From NCBI GenBank assembly GCA_016285145.1, contig JAEEQE010000002.1, positions 1 to 64,000 of the forward strand: a stretch of 64,000 nucleotides of DNA. Reading direction: 5' to 3'. Source of the DNA: Bacteroidales bacterium. Its GTDB lineage: Bacteria; Bacteroidota; Bacteroidia; Bacteroidales; WCHB1-69. Both the position numbers and the translations under genes were made by a program. The first letter of the stretch is position 1; the number at the start of each line of letters is the position of its first letter. Under the pieces are notes generated by a model. That model saw nothing but the letters and a program-made list of their open reading frames with translations, was not told the DNA's origin and made no database searches. This document shows, piece after piece, positions 31,846-41,022 of the stretch.

Positions 31846-32157
31846 CTATAACGCGAACTGCGTGATTACAAACACGATTCCGCAAATAAAGGTGGACACG
31901 ACAATGCCGCGTCCCGTCTTGTCATATTTCAGATTCAGCAGATAATGCCTCAAAATCAAAAGCGACGGAATCAGGCTGATGAGAATCAGTTTGGGAATGA
32001 TGGTTTTGTACAGTTTCGGGTTGTTGACTAGCATATCCGGATAGGAGTGTACCAGAATGGACAGAACTCCGAACAAAATCCCGAACAGGATGGCCGGCAC
32101 TAAAATACCCATCAATATTCCTAAAACAAACGAATCTTTTCTCAATTTATCTAACAT
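31846..32157 (-). CDS. Small three-helix membrane protein
   Basis: 103 residues, function unknown. Three predicted membrane helices: about 11-36 (LGILMGILVPAILFGILFGV), 55-72 (KLILISLIPSLLILRHYLL) and 85-102 (IVVSTFICGIVFVITQ). Similar small proteins occur in Bacteroidetes. Its start overlaps the end of surE by 11 bp, so it is the third cistron in gingipain-surE-membrane protein. Confidence 0.65.
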   Translation of the reverse strand: MLDKLRKDSFVLGILMGILVPAILFGILFGVLSILVHSYPDMLVNNPKLYKTIIPKLILISLIPSLLILRHYLLNLKYDKTGRGIVVSTFICGIVFVITQFAL

Positions 32158-32917
32158 CTTCCAAAAATTTTAAATCGTTCATATAACGGTAGGCGGTCAT
32201 GTCATATTGCACCGGCTGCACAGAAATGTAATGGTTTTTGAGAAGGTTTTCGCAGCAGTCCTCGTTTTTGTCAAGGACTTCCAAATAGCCTGTAAGCCAA
32301 TAGTATTTGCTGCCAAACGGGTCCGTGTTCTCCACTAACTCCTCATGCCATATACCGTTGGTTTGTCTTGCAATTCGGATTCCCTTGATGTCGTCAATGG
32401 ATCCCTTCGGGATGTTGACGTTGAGGCTGGTGAAAGGAGGAAGCCCCCGTTTTAGCACTTCGGCCACGATTTTCTTGCCGTAATGGATGGCGGCGGTGAA
32501 ATCGGCATCTTTAGAATAGTCCAGCAGGGAAAGTCCTATGGCCTTGTTTTCAAAGGAGGCCTCAATGGCGGCACCCATGGTACCGGAGTAGATGACGCTG
32601 ACCGAGGAGTTGGAGCCATGGTTGATGCCCGACAGCACCAGATCGATGGGACGGTCTTTGAAGATGACTTTTTGTCCGAGTTTCACGCAATCCACAGGAG
32701 TGCCGTTGGTACGCCAATATTGCACCCCATCTTCTTCTTTGTACAAATGAAGGCGGAGCGGCTGCATGAAGGTGATGGAATGTCCCACGCCCGAGCGTGG
32801 CTGGTCTGGAGTAACTACTACCACTTTGCCGAACGAGCGGGCTATTTCCACCATGGCGGTAAGCCCTTTGGCCTCGTAGCCATCGTCATTGACGACCAGA
32901 ATAACGGGTTTGCTCAT
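32147..32917 (-). CDS. surE: 5'/3'-nucleotidase SurE
   Basis: 256 residues. Metal-dependent nucleoside monophosphatase: metal site NDDGYEAKG (residues 10-18), VVVTPDQPRSGVGHSIT, and LSGINHGSNSSVSVIYSGTM with the conserved Asn. It acts in the cytoplasm on nucleotides, sometimes on polyphosphate. The ATG shares one base with the stop of the protease gene (TAATG), so translation is coupled to a huge secreted protein, an unusual context. Confidence 0.94.
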   Translation of the reverse strand: MSKPVILVVNDDGYEAKGLTAMVEIARSFGKVVVVTPDQPRSGVGHSITFMQPLRLHLYKEEDGVQYWRTNGTPVDCVKLGQKVIFKDRPIDLVLSGINHGSNSSVSVIYSGTMGAAIEASFENKAIGLSLLDYSKDADFTAAIHYGKKIVAEVLKRGLPPFTSLNVNIPKGSIDDIKGIRIARQTNGIWHEELVENTDPFGSKYYWLTGYLEVLDKNEDCCENLLKNHYISVQPVQYDMTAYRYMNDLKFLEDVR

Positions 32918-35900
32918 TATTGTTTTACAATTTTGAATGTTTTAACAAGATTCTGCTTGTCGGTCAGACGTATTATATAAATGCCGTTAGAATAAGATGT
33001 TAAAGAAAGTGTTTGTTCATCAATGATTTCGCCTTGCTGCAAGATGCGTCCGGAAAGGTCCGTCAGTTGATATTGCATGGGGCGGGCTTCCGGAGTGAGA
33101 ATCTTGATTACATCGCGGGTGGGGTTGGGAAACACGACAATCTCATCGGTGGAGACAGACTCTTCGATGCCCACACCTGATCTGCCGGCAAGAGGCAGAC
33201 TGATGAAGTCAATCATGGCCATGTCGGAACCCGCTGACATCCAGTTGTCTTTCTTGTATTCCCATTTGAGGGTGTGGCGGCCTGGGGTAATATAAAATTG
33301 CGCTTTGGTCCAATCGACATCTCCCGTCCAGGATCCTTCTTTTATTCCATCAATGGTAAAATTGAGATAGTCATAAGTCGCTTCGGAAGAAACCATATAA
33401 TAGAAACTGATGGTGTCAGGTTGATTGCATTCCACTACAAGAGAAAGGCTGCTGGACAAGCTGTTGCCGATAGCCCCGGATCTGGCGGCGTATGTACCTT
33501 CATACGGGTTTTGTGTGGTAATAGTCCATGGGTGACTGTTGTCGTTTTGCCACTCGAAAACGGTGAAATCACCGGACTCCCAGTCTTCGATGGAGGCTCC
33601 GATTTTCAATGGGATTTCTTTGATTTCTGTATAATTGCCGGAATGATAAGAAACGTGCAGAGTGGCGATGGTGGGGTCGGTTACATTGTCTTTTACCTGA
33701 ATGTAAATAGGTGCCACATACGACTGGGAAGACTGAAGGGCGGGAATGTCTTGCGGCCATCGGAAGAATTTGAGTTTGCCGTCAGGACAGGTCACATACA
33801 TAGTGCCGTTGGCTGCCAAACCATTGCCCACATTGCCCAAATTGACAAGCAGCGTGGCTTTTTCACCAAAGTCCAAACGACCGTTGCGGTTGCCGGCAGT
33901 ATCCAAAATTGTAACGTCCTTGATGGAGAGTTGGGGCGCGTGCAAGGGTATGGAAAAATTATGCTGTTTTGTTTCCCCGTCGTAGATAAGCGTAAGCGTG
34001 AAAAGGACCGTCTCAAAGGCGGGGGCATTGTCTTTTACTGTGAAACTGTAAGCATTTTGGCTGATGGTGTTCGCACCAGCAACCAATTGGGACAGATTCT
34101 GAGTGCTTTTCGTAATAATGATGTAGGGGTTGTTGGAGCTAAGGATGGTTTGGATGTTATTGGCATTCTGGTTGCCGATATTATGGAAATCCATATCAAT
34201 GTTGACAGACTCCCCATTGTCGGCATTGCCGTCGTGGTTGCCGTTATCATGGAGGGTGAAAGATTCAGATATGATATATGGGCCGTTATTGGGGATAAAG
34301 GACAAGTCGCCAACAAAGGGAATGTAGTTGGGGTGGGACGCTACCACACAGAAGGTGTCGCCCGGAACCACATTGGTAGGCAGGTTAATGGTGAGAGATC
34401 CATTGGAAATATTGCCGGTGGCAAACACTTGGTTGTTGCGGGAGATTGACACTTTGGCATTTTCTACCGGGGAGGTGAATGTGACATTAGGGGAACCCAC
34501 AAGAATGGGGTTTGTATAGGCCACATTCAAGGGTTGAGGTACGTCAGTACGCACCAGCAGTGTGGGATCGCCGAAGAGGACCCAGGTGCGGGCCATTTTG
34601 GTAGCTTCAGAGTTGGAAGAGCTGGAATATGTGTCCAGCATGTGCAGAAGACCGTTAAAGACAATGCCGCCGAAGGTGTGTCTCTGCGGCAGGTTGCTGG
34701 CTTCTGTCAGAAGCTGGTTCATGCGGTCCTGGCCACACATGGGCTCATCCCAAGACTGGTTGATGGTGGACATCAGCGTACTCACCGCACCCGTAGGCTG
34801 GCCGTTCTTGGTGGCCCGCATCCAAGCCTCTGCAAAACAAGTCTGTCCGCTGTATTCGCCGTTAATACATGCTACCGAAATGATGAAAGGCAACTTGTTG
34901 TAATTGGTCAGATTTTGGATATGGGTGTTTGTGAAACTGGAGGTCACCCACATGTCGTCGTCCCCGTGACCGCAATAATTGATGACACCCACACCAGCGT
35001 TTATTGCATTGGCCACTTGGGTGGCGGTGGGATTACCCGACCCGTCCAAACCACCATGACTGCCCTCGAAAAACTCATAACCGGAGGTATAAGTGTAGTT
35101 TTGGAGAATGTTGTCGATATTGCGGATGTGGTCGTAATCATATTCGTTGTTGTCGCCAGGACCTTGGTTGGAGGCGATACCGCAGAAAACAGGGAAATGA
35201 GCTGTCACGGGCGGATTTTGTTCGTATTGGATAAAACGATCCACCTGCGTGTTGATATGGTCAACGGTTTCCGCCGATATTTTCCCGATGATGACATCCG
35301 CATAGTTGTCGTTGCCTGCAATCTCACCGTAATAGTTGTCGCTGATATTTCCGTTTGCCGTGATGGTAGGGAACTTTCCGCTGTCACCCACCAACAGAAC
35401 GAAAGTGAGATTATGGCTGTTATAATAATTGGTGATGTAATTTTTCACTTGGCTGCTCGTGTTTCCAGTGGTGGAAAGGGAGACGATTTCCGTGGGATAA
35501 CCGTTTTTGATTTTCCAATCCGCGTAAGGCTGCATGGCCGCACAGAACTCTTCCGGCGCAAGGATGAGAATGGCACCGTTTTCTTCTAATGGCGTGGAAC
35601 GCATGGTGCGATAGTTCAGAAAATGATTTTGGTAGATATCCTTAAATGTTTTGGAAACTCTGCTTGGATGCTGGATGTAGGAAGTGCTGTTGAAGCGGAT
35701 GCGCACCGTGATACTGGAATAGACTTTCAGCTCTTTGCGGACAGGATTGTAGGCAAACGGATAGAAACGGACCGGAATGCCATGATAGTCATGCAGTTGA
35801 TAGGAATTTCCCAACGTTACGCTGTCGTTGTATAACATCTTGTCCTGCAAATAGGCGGAACCCTTCTGGTAGGGGATATCCTGTGGATTGATGTTCCGGT

Positions 35901-36240
35901 AAAGCGTGCCTTTGGAGGGGGCCAATTCAAAACCGTTAACAATGTGGGAACTGGAATGTAAGATTTCCACTGAGGGTACACTGTTCTCGGGAATTATCAG
36001 CGAGGTGGCCGTCTGAAGCAGTTGCGGGTTACCCACCTCGTTGATAGGATAAGCCTCGGACATGGTTAGCAAGGACATCCGTTGGCCGTCAACAGTGACA
36101 GAACGGGTGTTGAAATCCGGAAAATCAACACGGATGACAACTTCCTGATCTGAGGATTGAAGCAGTGTAAATTGGATGTTTTGTGCAAAAGATGAGAAAA
36201 AACACAAAAACAAAGCCCAAAACAGGCAGGTTTTTTTCAT
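32917..36240 (-). CDS. Gingipain-like peptidase C25 with T9SS sorting domain
   Basis: 1107 residues from the ATG at 36240 (MKKTCLFWALFLCFFSSFAQ signal peptide); the longer open frame upstream is excluded by the -7 box at 36299-36306. A propeptide of about 220 residues precedes the C25 caspase-like domain: ILAPEEFCAAMQPYADWK, LLVGDSGKFP, His425 in NYCGHGDDDMW and Cys458 in SVACINGEYS, the gingipain catalytic dyad. Ig-like and fibre-like modules follow (about 590-950), a jelly-roll MAM/CBM-like region with GSWTGDVDW (about 950-1030), and a T9SS tail, IVVFPNPTRDVIKILTPE to GIYIIRLTDKQNLV then KTFKIVKQ. Specificity (Arg, Lys or other) is not predictable. It should be a cell-surface or released protease. 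Confidence 0.93.
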   Translation of the reverse strand: MKKTCLFWALFLCFFSSFAQNIQFTLLQSSDQEVVIRVDFPDFNTRSVTVDGQRMSLLTMSEAYPINEVGNPQLLQTATSLIIPENSVPSVEILHSSSHIVNGFELAPSKGTLYRNINPQDIPYQKGSAYLQDKMLYNDSVTLGNSYQLHDYHGIPVRFYPFAYNPVRKELKVYSSITVRIRFNSTSYIQHPSRVSKTFKDIYQNHFLNYRTMRSTPLEENGAILILAPEEFCAAMQPYADWKIKNGYPTEIVSLSTTGNTSSQVKNYITNYYNSHNLTFVLLVGDSGKFPTITANGNISDNYYGEIAGNDNYADVIIGKISAETVDHINTQVDRFIQYEQNPPVTAHFPVFCGIASNQGPGDNNEYDYDHIRNIDNILQNYTYTSGYEFFEGSHGGLDGSGNPTATQVANAINAGVGVINYCGHGDDDMWVTSSFTNTHIQNLTNYNKLPFIISVACINGEYSGQTCFAEAWMRATKNGQPTGAVSTLMSTINQSWDEPMCGQDRMNQLLTEASNLPQRHTFGGIVFNGLLHMLDTYSSSSNSEATKMARTWVLFGDPTLLVRTDVPQPLNVAYTNPILVGSPNVTFTSPVENAKVSISRNNQVFATGNISNGSLTINLPTNVVPGDTFCVVASHPNYIPFVGDLSFIPNNGPYIISESFTLHDNGNHDGNADNGESVNIDMDFHNIGNQNANNIQTILSSNNPYIIITKSTQNLSQLVAGANTISQNAYSFTVKDNAPAFETVLFTLTLIYDGETKQHNFSIPLHAPQLSIKDVTILDTAGNRNGRLDFGEKATLLVNLGNVGNGLAANGTMYVTCPDGKLKFFRWPQDIPALQSSQSYVAPIYIQVKDNVTDPTIATLHVSYHSGNYTEIKEIPLKIGASIEDWESGDFTVFEWQNDNSHPWTITTQNPYEGTYAARSGAIGNSLSSSLSLVVECNQPDTISFYYMVSSEATYDYLNFTIDGIKEGSWTGDVDWTKAQFYITPGRHTLKWEYKKDNWMSAGSDMAMIDFISLPLAGRSGVGIEESVSTDEIVVFPNPTRDVIKILTPEARPMQYQLTDLSGRILQQGEIIDEQTLSLTSYSNGIYIIRLTDKQNLVKTFKIVKQ

Positions 36241-36298
36241 AAAATGTATTGTTCTGATATTATTGACAAAAAAAAGGTTGTTTTTACAAATAAGGCGG

Positions 36299-36306
36299 CA
36301 AAGATA
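36299..36306 (-). promoter_or_regulatory. -7 box for the gingipain-surE operon
   Basis: Reverse strand TATCTTTG followed by GCCGCC, 59 bp before the ATG at 36240. Confidence 0.6.
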
Positions 36307-36316
36307 CACTTTTTCC

Positions 36317-37060
36317 TTATTCTGCGTCTTCCCCTTTCAAAATGTCAACAATATGAATGATTTCGACGCCAACATTATGGGCTTCCTTGTAGGCATCCAG
36401 CATTTGGAGGCAATGGATGTCGGTTGAGGTGATGTATTCGGCCCCCATGTTGTAAATCTGGTTCAGAATCTCGCCCGTCATGGCCTCGGCCACCACCGGG
36501 TTGACGGCGGCAAAACGCCCGTTGGCTCCACAACAGCCGTGAATGCTGTCATCGGTCAGCAGGTCCAGTCCGCGCGTGTTGCGCAGCAGGGTCTCCGGTG
36601 CGTCATTGGCAGGATACAGATTCCGCGCAGAGCAACTCTTAAAGTAGAAAACCCTATGGTTAAATGTGTTGCCAAGGCTTTCGATTTTCTTGATGTTGAC
36701 AATATAGTCGCAGATTTCGTATATGTGGGAGATGAAAGCCTTAAGGTGTTGCGGAGGTTGGCTGTTTTCCAGTAACTTCTTATAATACTGTTTGATGAAG
36801 CCGGCACATGAGGAGTCTGGAATAATGAATGGCAGATCAACATCGTAGTTGTTGATGAGGTGCAGACCCATGTTCTGTGCATATTCTATTTCACCTTGCA
36901 TGTAAAAACGTTTGCCGCAGCAGGTCTGTTCGTCAATATATTGGCAAATCAGCCCTAACCGTTGCAGTACCGTGAAGGTGCTGGCAGCGGTTCCGGATTG
37001 GAAGATGTCCATCTGACAGGGGATGAACACATTGATAATATTGCTGCGGTCGTCTGCCAT
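36317..37060 (-). CDS. LldE/LutA-like cysteine-rich (CCG) domain protein
   Basis: 247 residues. Two CCG-type cysteine-rich domains as in lactate-utilisation LutA/LldE and heterodisulfide reductase HdrB: N-terminal FIPCQMDIFQSGTA and EQTCCGKRF, C-terminal FKSCSARNLYP and HGCCGANGRFA. Such domains bind iron-sulfur or mediate electron transfer to quinone or thiol partners. Normally LutA is encoded with LutB and LutC, but neither is here; instead it follows the B12-dependent ribonucleotide reductase by 11 bp. A redox role with that enzyme is a guess from position only. Confidence 0.8.
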   Translation of the reverse strand: MADDRSNIINVFIPCQMDIFQSGTAASTFTVLQRLGLICQYIDEQTCCGKRFYMQGEIEYAQNMGLHLINNYDVDLPFIIPDSSCAGFIKQYYKKLLENSQPPQHLKAFISHIYEICDYIVNIKKIESLGNTFNHRVFYFKSCSARNLYPANDAPETLLRNTRGLDLLTDDSIHGCCGANGRFAAVNPVVAEAMTGEILNQIYNMGAEYITSTDIHCLQMLDAYKEAHNVGVEIIHIVDILKGEDAE

Positions 37061-37071
37061 GGTAGGGATTT

Positions 37072-39822
37072 TTAGTTACCGCATTTGGAATAACCGCAGG
37101 AGGTACATACCAGACAGCCCTCTTTAAACTCCATCGTGCCTTTCTGATGGCATTTGGGACATTCGGCGCTCTCCTGTTTGGTGCCGTCCTGGATGAATTT
37201 CTTCAGGGCGCGGCACACACCATTACGCCATGAGTTGATGCTCTCCTGACGGAAATTCAAACTGGAGATGATGCTGACGATATTGGTCACCGGGATGCCG
37301 TTACGCAGCAATGCCGAGGTCAGTTTGGCATAATTCCAGAACTCCTGGTCGAAGCAGCGGTCCAGACCGCACAAGCGCACCTCATAACCAGCCTTGTCGT
37401 AGTATTTGAAGTCGTACGATTTTGTGCCGTCTTCGTGGCGGTTCTTGATGATGATGCCGTGTTCCACCCATTTCGGAAGCTGGAAGCTCTCTTCACCGGT
37501 CTTGCCAGTGAAGATTTCGTAAGGCTTGCCGTTGTAAAGTCCGATGTAGGCCACCCAGTCCTCGTTATTGTTCTTGAAATGGATGATGTCGGCATGAAGC
37601 TCTTTCGGGCGTTTGAAGTTCTTGGGCAGGGAGTTTTTGTTTTCCTCGGGTTTCTTTTCCGAGATGGAGGTCAGCACGCCCGTGCGGGATCCGTCGCGAT
37701 AGACGGTCAAGCCCTTGCAGCCGCACTGCCAGGCTTTGAGGTAGAGATCTGCCACGGTCTGCTCCGACACGTTGTTAGGCAAGTTCACCGTCACGGAAAT
37801 GGAGTGGTCCACCCATTTCTGTACAGAGCCTTGAAGCTCCACCTTCTTGATGTAGTCGGTGTCGGCGGCAGTGGACTTGAAGTAGGGGGATTTCTCCACC
37901 AGCGCCATCACCTCTTTCTCGCTCATCTGCTTCATCTGCTCAAAGGTATAGCCTTGGGTCTCGGCCCATACCACGAACTTGGGATGGAAGACCATGTACT
38001 CTTCGAAGCTGTCGCCCATTTCATCCTTGACGATGGTTTTGGAGATGTTGATGTCGTTGGGGTTGATTTTGCGTTTGCGCTTGTAGGCCACATTGAAGGC
38101 GGGTTCGATGCCGGAGGTGGTCTGTGTGCAGATGCTGACGCTGCCTGTGGGGGCGATGGTCAGCAGGGCGATGTTGCGCCGTCCGTAGCGCACCATGTCG
38201 TCATACAGTTTCGGATCGGCCTTCTGGATACGCTGGATGAAGGGGTTGTGACCTTCTTTGATGCAGCTATAGACGGGGAAGGCGCCACGTTCCCGGGCCA
38301 TGTTCACGGAGGAACGGTAGGCGGCTAAGGCTAACTGTTTGTGTACTTCCGTCGAGAAGGCGTTGCCCTCGTCGGAGCCGTAGCGGATGTTCAGGGCGGC
38401 CAGCATGTCGCCCTCTGCGGTGATGCCTAAGCCTGTGCGGCGGCCTTTGGTGGACTGGCGGCGGATCTTCAGCCACAGTTCTTTCTCCACCCGTTTGATG
38501 CTCTCACTCTCCGGATCGCTGTCGATTTTGGCAAGGATTTGATCTATCTTTTCCAGCTCCAGATCGATGATGTCGTCCATCAGCCGTTGGGCATACTGAA
38601 CATGCTGTTTGAAAAGCGGCATGTTGAAGTATGCCTGGTCGGTGAAGGGGTGTTCAACATAGCTATATAGGTTAATGGCGATGAGGCGGCAGCTGTCGTA
38701 GGGGCAGAGCGGAATCTCACCGCAGGGGTTTGTGGAGACGGTTTTGAAACCTTCGTCCTCGTAGCAGTCGGGTACCGACTCGCGCCGGATGGTATCCCAG
38801 AAGAGCACGCCAGGCTCTGCCGACTTCCAGGCGTTGTGGATGATTTTCTTCCACAGCTTGGAAGCGTCGATGTCCTGTTTGAATTTGGGATTTTCAGAAT
38901 AGATGGGGTAGGTCTGGGTGTAGGTCTCGTTGTTTTGTGCGCAGCGCATGAAATTATCGTCAAGGCGCACTGACACATTGGCACCGGTGACTTTCCCCTC
39001 TGTCATCTTGGCGTCGATAAATCTTTCGGCATCCGGGTGTTTGATGGAGATGGAGAGCATCAGGGCCCCGCGGCGGCCGTCCTGGGCCACCTCGCGGGTT
39101 GAGTTGGAATAGCGTTCCATGAAAGGAACAACACCAGTGGACGACAGCGCGCAGTTCTGCACGTGGCTGCCTGTAGGACGGATGTCGGACAGGTCGTGGC
39201 CCACGCCGCCACGCCGTTTCATCAGCTGCACCTGTTCCTCATCCATTTTCATGATGCCGCCGTAGGAGTCGGAATCCCCTTCATTGCCTATGACGAAGCA
39301 GTTGGACAGGGAGACGATCTGGTCGTGATTGCCGATACCCGCCATGGGACTGCCCTGGGGCACGATGTAGCGGAAATGGTCGAAGAGGGAGAAGATAAGC
39401 TCCTCGCTCATCGGGTTGGCGTAACGTCTCTCGATGCGGGCGAACTCGCTGGCCATACGGTGGTGCATGTCCTCCGGGGTCCGCTCCTGCAGGTTTCCGT
39501 TGCTGTCTTTCAAGGCGTATTTGTCAATCCAGACGCCGGCAGCCAGCTCGTCGCCGTTGAAATAACGGACCACATCGGCAAGTATCTCTTTCTTCGTGTA
39601 GGTCTTCTTCGGGGTGGATGAGGTGGTTTCGTTCATGGATGTTTTTTCCGATTCAGCCGCAGAAGTAACGATTTCATCCGTTTCCGCCTGCTGCGTCATC
39701 TTCTGGATGGCATTTTCGCGTGATTGAAGCAATTCTGACACCTTCGGCGTCTCGCCGGTGGTGGTCAGCGTTTCAGCTACAGAATCGTCTTCGAAACCGA
39801 AAAGAGATAAATCATTATTCAT
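37072..39822 (-). CDS. nrdJ: Adenosylcobalamin-dependent (class II) ribonucleotide reductase
   Basis: 916 residues. It reduces ribonucleotides with a B12-derived radical. The barrel contains LSNCFVIG (first redox Cys), NPCGEIPLCPYDSCRL (the thiyl Cys with its Glu, and the second redox Cys) and an APTGSVSICTQTTSGIEP loop. The C-terminal tail carries a zinc-ribbon-like CPKCHQKGTMEFKEG followed by CLVCTSCGYSKCG, the dithiol tail expected for class II enzymes. The N-terminal 75 residues are low-complexity and not an ATP cone. The enzyme needs no oxygen, fitting an anaerobe. It has a long leader with a palindrome-embedded -7 box and is followed by the LldE-like gene. Confidence 0.95.
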   Translation of the reverse strand: MNNDLSLFGFEDDSVAETLTTTGETPKVSELLQSRENAIQKMTQQAETDEIVTSAAESEKTSMNETTSSTPKKTYTKKEILADVVRYFNGDELAAGVWIDKYALKDSNGNLQERTPEDMHHRMASEFARIERRYANPMSEELIFSLFDHFRYIVPQGSPMAGIGNHDQIVSLSNCFVIGNEGDSDSYGGIMKMDEEQVQLMKRRGGVGHDLSDIRPTGSHVQNCALSSTGVVPFMERYSNSTREVAQDGRRGALMLSISIKHPDAERFIDAKMTEGKVTGANVSVRLDDNFMRCAQNNETYTQTYPIYSENPKFKQDIDASKLWKKIIHNAWKSAEPGVLFWDTIRRESVPDCYEDEGFKTVSTNPCGEIPLCPYDSCRLIAINLYSYVEHPFTDQAYFNMPLFKQHVQYAQRLMDDIIDLELEKIDQILAKIDSDPESESIKRVEKELWLKIRRQSTKGRRTGLGITAEGDMLAALNIRYGSDEGNAFSTEVHKQLALAAYRSSVNMARERGAFPVYSCIKEGHNPFIQRIQKADPKLYDDMVRYGRRNIALLTIAPTGSVSICTQTTSGIEPAFNVAYKRKRKINPNDINISKTIVKDEMGDSFEEYMVFHPKFVVWAETQGYTFEQMKQMSEKEVMALVEKSPYFKSTAADTDYIKKVELQGSVQKWVDHSISVTVNLPNNVSEQTVADLYLKAWQCGCKGLTVYRDGSRTGVLTSISEKKPEENKNSLPKNFKRPKELHADIIHFKNNNEDWVAYIGLYNGKPYEIFTGKTGEESFQLPKWVEHGIIIKNRHEDGTKSYDFKYYDKAGYEVRLCGLDRCFDQEFWNYAKLTSALLRNGIPVTNIVSIISSLNFRQESINSWRNGVCRALKKFIQDGTKQESAECPKCHQKGTMEFKEGCLVCTSCGYSKCGN

Positions 39823-40022
39823 AGGCTTTACTCAATAAGTGTTTATTATTTTACAAAGGTGATGGTTTGATGCAAACGGAACAAAAACTGACAATCCGAC
39901 CCGATAGAGCTTAAAGTGTAAGTAGTTAAATGAGAATACAATAGCTGAATTTTTCGGTGGAAATTTTTCAGTCTGCTAAAATAGAAAATAGGTCCCATAT
40001 CGGGACCATGAAAACACCATAT

Positions 40023-40048
40023 AATATTAACAAAAATACGTTAATATT
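40023..40048 (-). promoter_or_regulatory. Candidate nrdJ promoter inside a palindrome
   Basis: AATATTAAC (40023-40031) and GTTAATATT (40040-40048) are perfect 9-bp inverted arms. Between them the reverse strand carries the -7 box TATTTTTG (40038-40031, overlapping the arm by one base). A repressor on this palindrome would block the promoter directly. Confidence 0.45.
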
Positions 40049-40085
40049 TTTTCGGGTTGATAATTAGAGCATTAATGATTTTGTG

Positions 40086-40119
40086 AAAAAAAAGGGAATC
40101 TTTCACTCGGAAGATTCCC
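40086..40119 (-). terminator. Terminator of the metK-fabD operon
   Basis: GGGAATCTT (40094-40102) and AAGATTCCC (40111-40119) form a 9-bp stem; on the reverse strand it is followed by a run of T (40093-40086). It starts 7 bp after the fabD stop. Confidence 0.85.
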
Positions 40120-40125
40120 CAAATT

Positions 40126-41001
40126 TTATAAACCGATGGTTTCCACAGAGGGGTCTATTCGACGTATCAATCCGCAGAGGGTGGTACCGGGTCCGAACTC
40201 CTGGAAAGAGCCGGCTCCGTCGGCAATCATTTGCTGCACGGATTGTGTCCACCGCACAGGATGAGTGAGCTGCGAGAGCAGATTTTGGCGTATGGTGTCG
40301 GGATTGGTGGATGCGTTGGCGGTAGCGTTCTGGTAGATAGGGCAGGAGGGCTCATGGAAGCGGGTGCTTCGGATGGCCTCGGCCAGCTCGTCCTGGGCCG
40401 GCTGCATCAGCGGCGAATGGAAGGCCCCGCCCACGTTGAGCATCATCATGCGTTTGGCTCCGGCTTCCCGGAGTTTGTCCATGGCCAGTTCTAACCCGCG
40501 TATGCTGCCGGAGATCACCAGCTGTTGCGGACTGTTGTAGTTGGCAGGCACCACCACCTCATCGTGGATGGTCGCGCATACCTCTTCCACGATGGCGTCG
40601 TCGAATTTCAGGACGACGGCCATGCCCGACTCGCACAACTCGCAGGCGCGCTGCATGGCGTGTGCGCGTTTCGAGACCAGTACCAGCGCGTCCTCGAACG
40701 TGAGGCAGCCGTTAGCCGCTAATGCGGTGAACTCGCCCAGCGAGTGTCCTGCCACCATGTCGGGTTGGACGTCAGCCAAGCAGCGGAAGGCTACATACGC
40801 GTGCAGAAAGACCGCCGGTTGGGTGACCTTGGTCTGCTTCAGCTCTTCTTCTGTGCCATGAAACATGGTTTCAGACAAGGGGAAACCGAGTATGTCGTCA
40901 GCTTGTTGGAAGAGTTCCTTGGCCAACGGATACTGCTCGTACAAATCATGGCCCATGCCGGAAAATTGCGCCCCCTGTCCGGGGAAAACGTAGGCTTTCA
41001 T
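40126..41001 (-). CDS. fabD: Malonyl-CoA:ACP transacylase
   Basis: 291 residues, full length. It moves malonyl from CoA to acyl-carrier protein for fatty-acid elongation. FPGQGAQFSGMG at residues 6-17, nucleophile Ser87 in GHSLGE (85-90), catalytic His in GAFHSPLM. No other fab genes lie nearby; instead it is 21 bp downstream of metK and is presumably cotranscribed with it and terminated by the hairpin at 40086-40119. Confidence 0.95.
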   Translation of the reverse strand: MKAYVFPGQGAQFSGMGHDLYEQYPLAKELFQQADDILGFPLSETMFHGTEEELKQTKVTQPAVFLHAYVAFRCLADVQPDMVAGHSLGEFTALAANGCLTFEDALVLVSKRAHAMQRACELCESGMAVVLKFDDAIVEEVCATIHDEVVVPANYNSPQQLVISGSIRGLELAMDKLREAGAKRMMMLNVGGAFHSPLMQPAQDELAEAIRSTRFHEPSCPIYQNATANASTNPDTIRQNLLSQLTHPVRWTQSVQQMIADGAGSFQEFGPGTTLCGLIRRIDPSVETIGL

Positions 41002-41022
41002 ACTGTGGTTATAATAATAATG

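Larger units (their letters stand above)
39823..40125 (-). other. 303-bp leader and gap upstream of nrdJ
   Basis: No gene. It holds a hairpin GGTCCC/GGGACC (39991-40007), a small inverted repeat GTTTG/CAAAC (39865-39877), the palindrome with embedded -7 box (40023-40048), and the fabD terminator. The leader of about 200 nt does not contain the GCCACTG B12-box of a cobalamin riboswitch. Confidence 0.6.

Noticed and set aside
33274..35589. Two long open frames antisense to the gingipain-like gene (391 and 351 codons)
   Set aside because: They are mirror frames of a well-supported C25 protease with full catalytic and T9SS motifs; the translations show no domain or signal peptide.
39823..40030. 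Cobalamin riboswitch before the B12-dependent reductase
   Set aside because: The 200-nt leader is long enough, but no GCCACTG B12-box or related core was found on the coding strand.
40013..40030. NrdR box at ACACCATATAATATTA
   Set aside because: Only half of the expected ACAC-TATA-GTGT symmetry is present.
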